This document shows, piece by piece, positions 63,679 to 64,000 of a DNA stretch of 64,000 bases (within the stretch, counting starts at the first letter, position 1; the number at the start of each line of letters is the position of its first letter). A program made the position numbers and the translations under genes. The DNA lies in assembly GCA_903937385.1 (NCBI GenBank), contig CAIZZF010000008.1:62001-126000 (forward strand), given 5' to 3'. Below the pieces are notes generated by a model. The model had not been told where the DNA came from. It saw only the letters and a list, made by a program, of their open reading frames with translations, and made no database searches. This DNA is from an uncultured Holophagaceae bacterium. Its GTDB lineage: Bacteria; Acidobacteriota; Holophagae; Holophagales; Holophagaceae.

Positions 63679-63923
63679 GGCTGCCTCCGCTACGTCTCTT
63701 CGGGTGGGATCGCATTGATTCCGTGGCATGACTATAAGGCCAAGGCCGGAAAAGCAAAGCAGTGAAAACAGGGGTCCCTTCGTCCCCCCGGTCGGGCGGC
63801 CTGAGTCCCGGGCCGGGAGCGGTCTAACACTCTGTCAAGACCGAGGCCGACGACCCCGTTTCGGATCGCTGTTTTACCAGGGCGGCGTTAACCTGATGCA
63901 CCGAATTCGTGCCGGAGAGCGCC

Positions 63924-64000
63924 ATGACCGTCAACCTGAAGGGCCGCAGCTTCCTTACCCTCCTGGACTTCACCCCGGCCGAGGTGCGGCACCTGCTGGA
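63924..64000 (+). CDS. argF: Ornithine carbamoyltransferase, 5' end only
   Basis: The first 25 codons read MTVNLKGRSFLTLLDFTPAE and continue to the window edge. NLKGRSFLTLLDFTPxE is the typical N-terminus of ornithine carbamoyltransferase (carbamoyl phosphate plus ornithine to citrulline). GGAGAG lies 4 nt upstream. The gap 63679-63923 contains no other gene. Confidence 0.8.
   Translation, partial: MTVNLKGRSFLTLLDFTPAEVRHLL

Overview
The window is about 64 kb of high-GC bacterial chromosome with short intergenic gaps. It contains no insertion sequences, phage genes or CRISPR arrays. The gene content suggests an anaerobic or facultative metal-respiring member of the Acidobacteriota, most like Holophagaceae/Geothrix. 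The reasons are an OmcA/MtrC-type decaheme lipoprotein beside a porin and further multiheme lipoproteins, a single-chain pyruvate:ferredoxin oxidoreductase, Nfn-type transhydrogenase modules, indolepyruvate:ferredoxin oxidoreductase, Rrf2 regulators, and FNR/CRP-like operators. The taxonomic call is inference from gene content only.

Layout: (1) 1-3764, minus: a very large PKD/Ig-repeat surface lipoprotein running off the left edge, with a perfect FNR-type box upstream. (2) 4028-6631, minus: an aromatic amino acid operon, leader peptide - pheA - class II DAHP synthase, with a complete Phe attenuator. (3) 7239-9845, plus: a hybrid CHASE/PAS histidine kinase. (4) 9990-17444, plus: a core ferredoxin/NAD(P)H module consisting of one polypeptide that fuses a hemerythrin domain to NfnA and NfnB, then nifJ (behind a long palindrome), then a dihydroorotate dehydrogenase-like flavoprotein. 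Two convergent Rrf2 paralogues follow. (5) 18986-25206: a small lipoprotein gene, then a minus-strand extracellular electron transfer locus: decaheme OmcA-like lipoprotein with a collagen-like stalk, a beta-barrel porin, a pentaheme lipoprotein and a tandem-repeat multiheme lipoprotein. (6) 25771-30168, plus: iorA-iorB-ADP-forming acyl-CoA synthetase, a 2-oxoacid to acyl-CoA to acid plus ATP module. (7) 30258-33566: a YwiC-like membrane protein, a third Rrf2, moeA, and a CRP/FNR regulator with an apparent autoregulatory box. (8) 33763-36801: efp, tRNA-Val(CAC), an aminotransferase and a YeiH-like exporter. (9) 37054-45852, plus: a branched-chain-type ABC transporter operon (livG,H,M,K,F) with two embedded acyl-CoA/aryl-CoA ligase-like genes and a gamma-carbonic anhydrase-like gene. 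(10) 45941-50331: a PseG-like protein, then rplM-rpsI, rpsB-tsf and pyrH. (11) 50360-55812: a FAD-linked oxidase, a REC-HDOD regulator, a GDPD phosphodiesterase and a membrane M28 peptidase. (12) 55844-60842, minus: thrL-thrA-thrB-thrC with a Thr/Ile-rich leader peptide and attenuator. (13) 60923-64000: a Tat-exported NAD-epimerase family protein, a patatin, a CBS protein and the 5' end of argF.

Taken together, oxidation of pyruvate and aromatic 2-oxoacids yields reduced ferredoxin. The Nfn-like fusion can balance it against NADH and NADPH, and electrons may leave the cell through the porin-cytochrome locus. The most distinctive items are the hemerythrin-NfnA-NfnB fusion, the two classical amino-acid attenuators with readable leader peptides and mutually exclusive stems, and the unusual electron-transfer locus (collagen-like stalk, CX5CH motifs, and a small ORF coupled to the porin gene).
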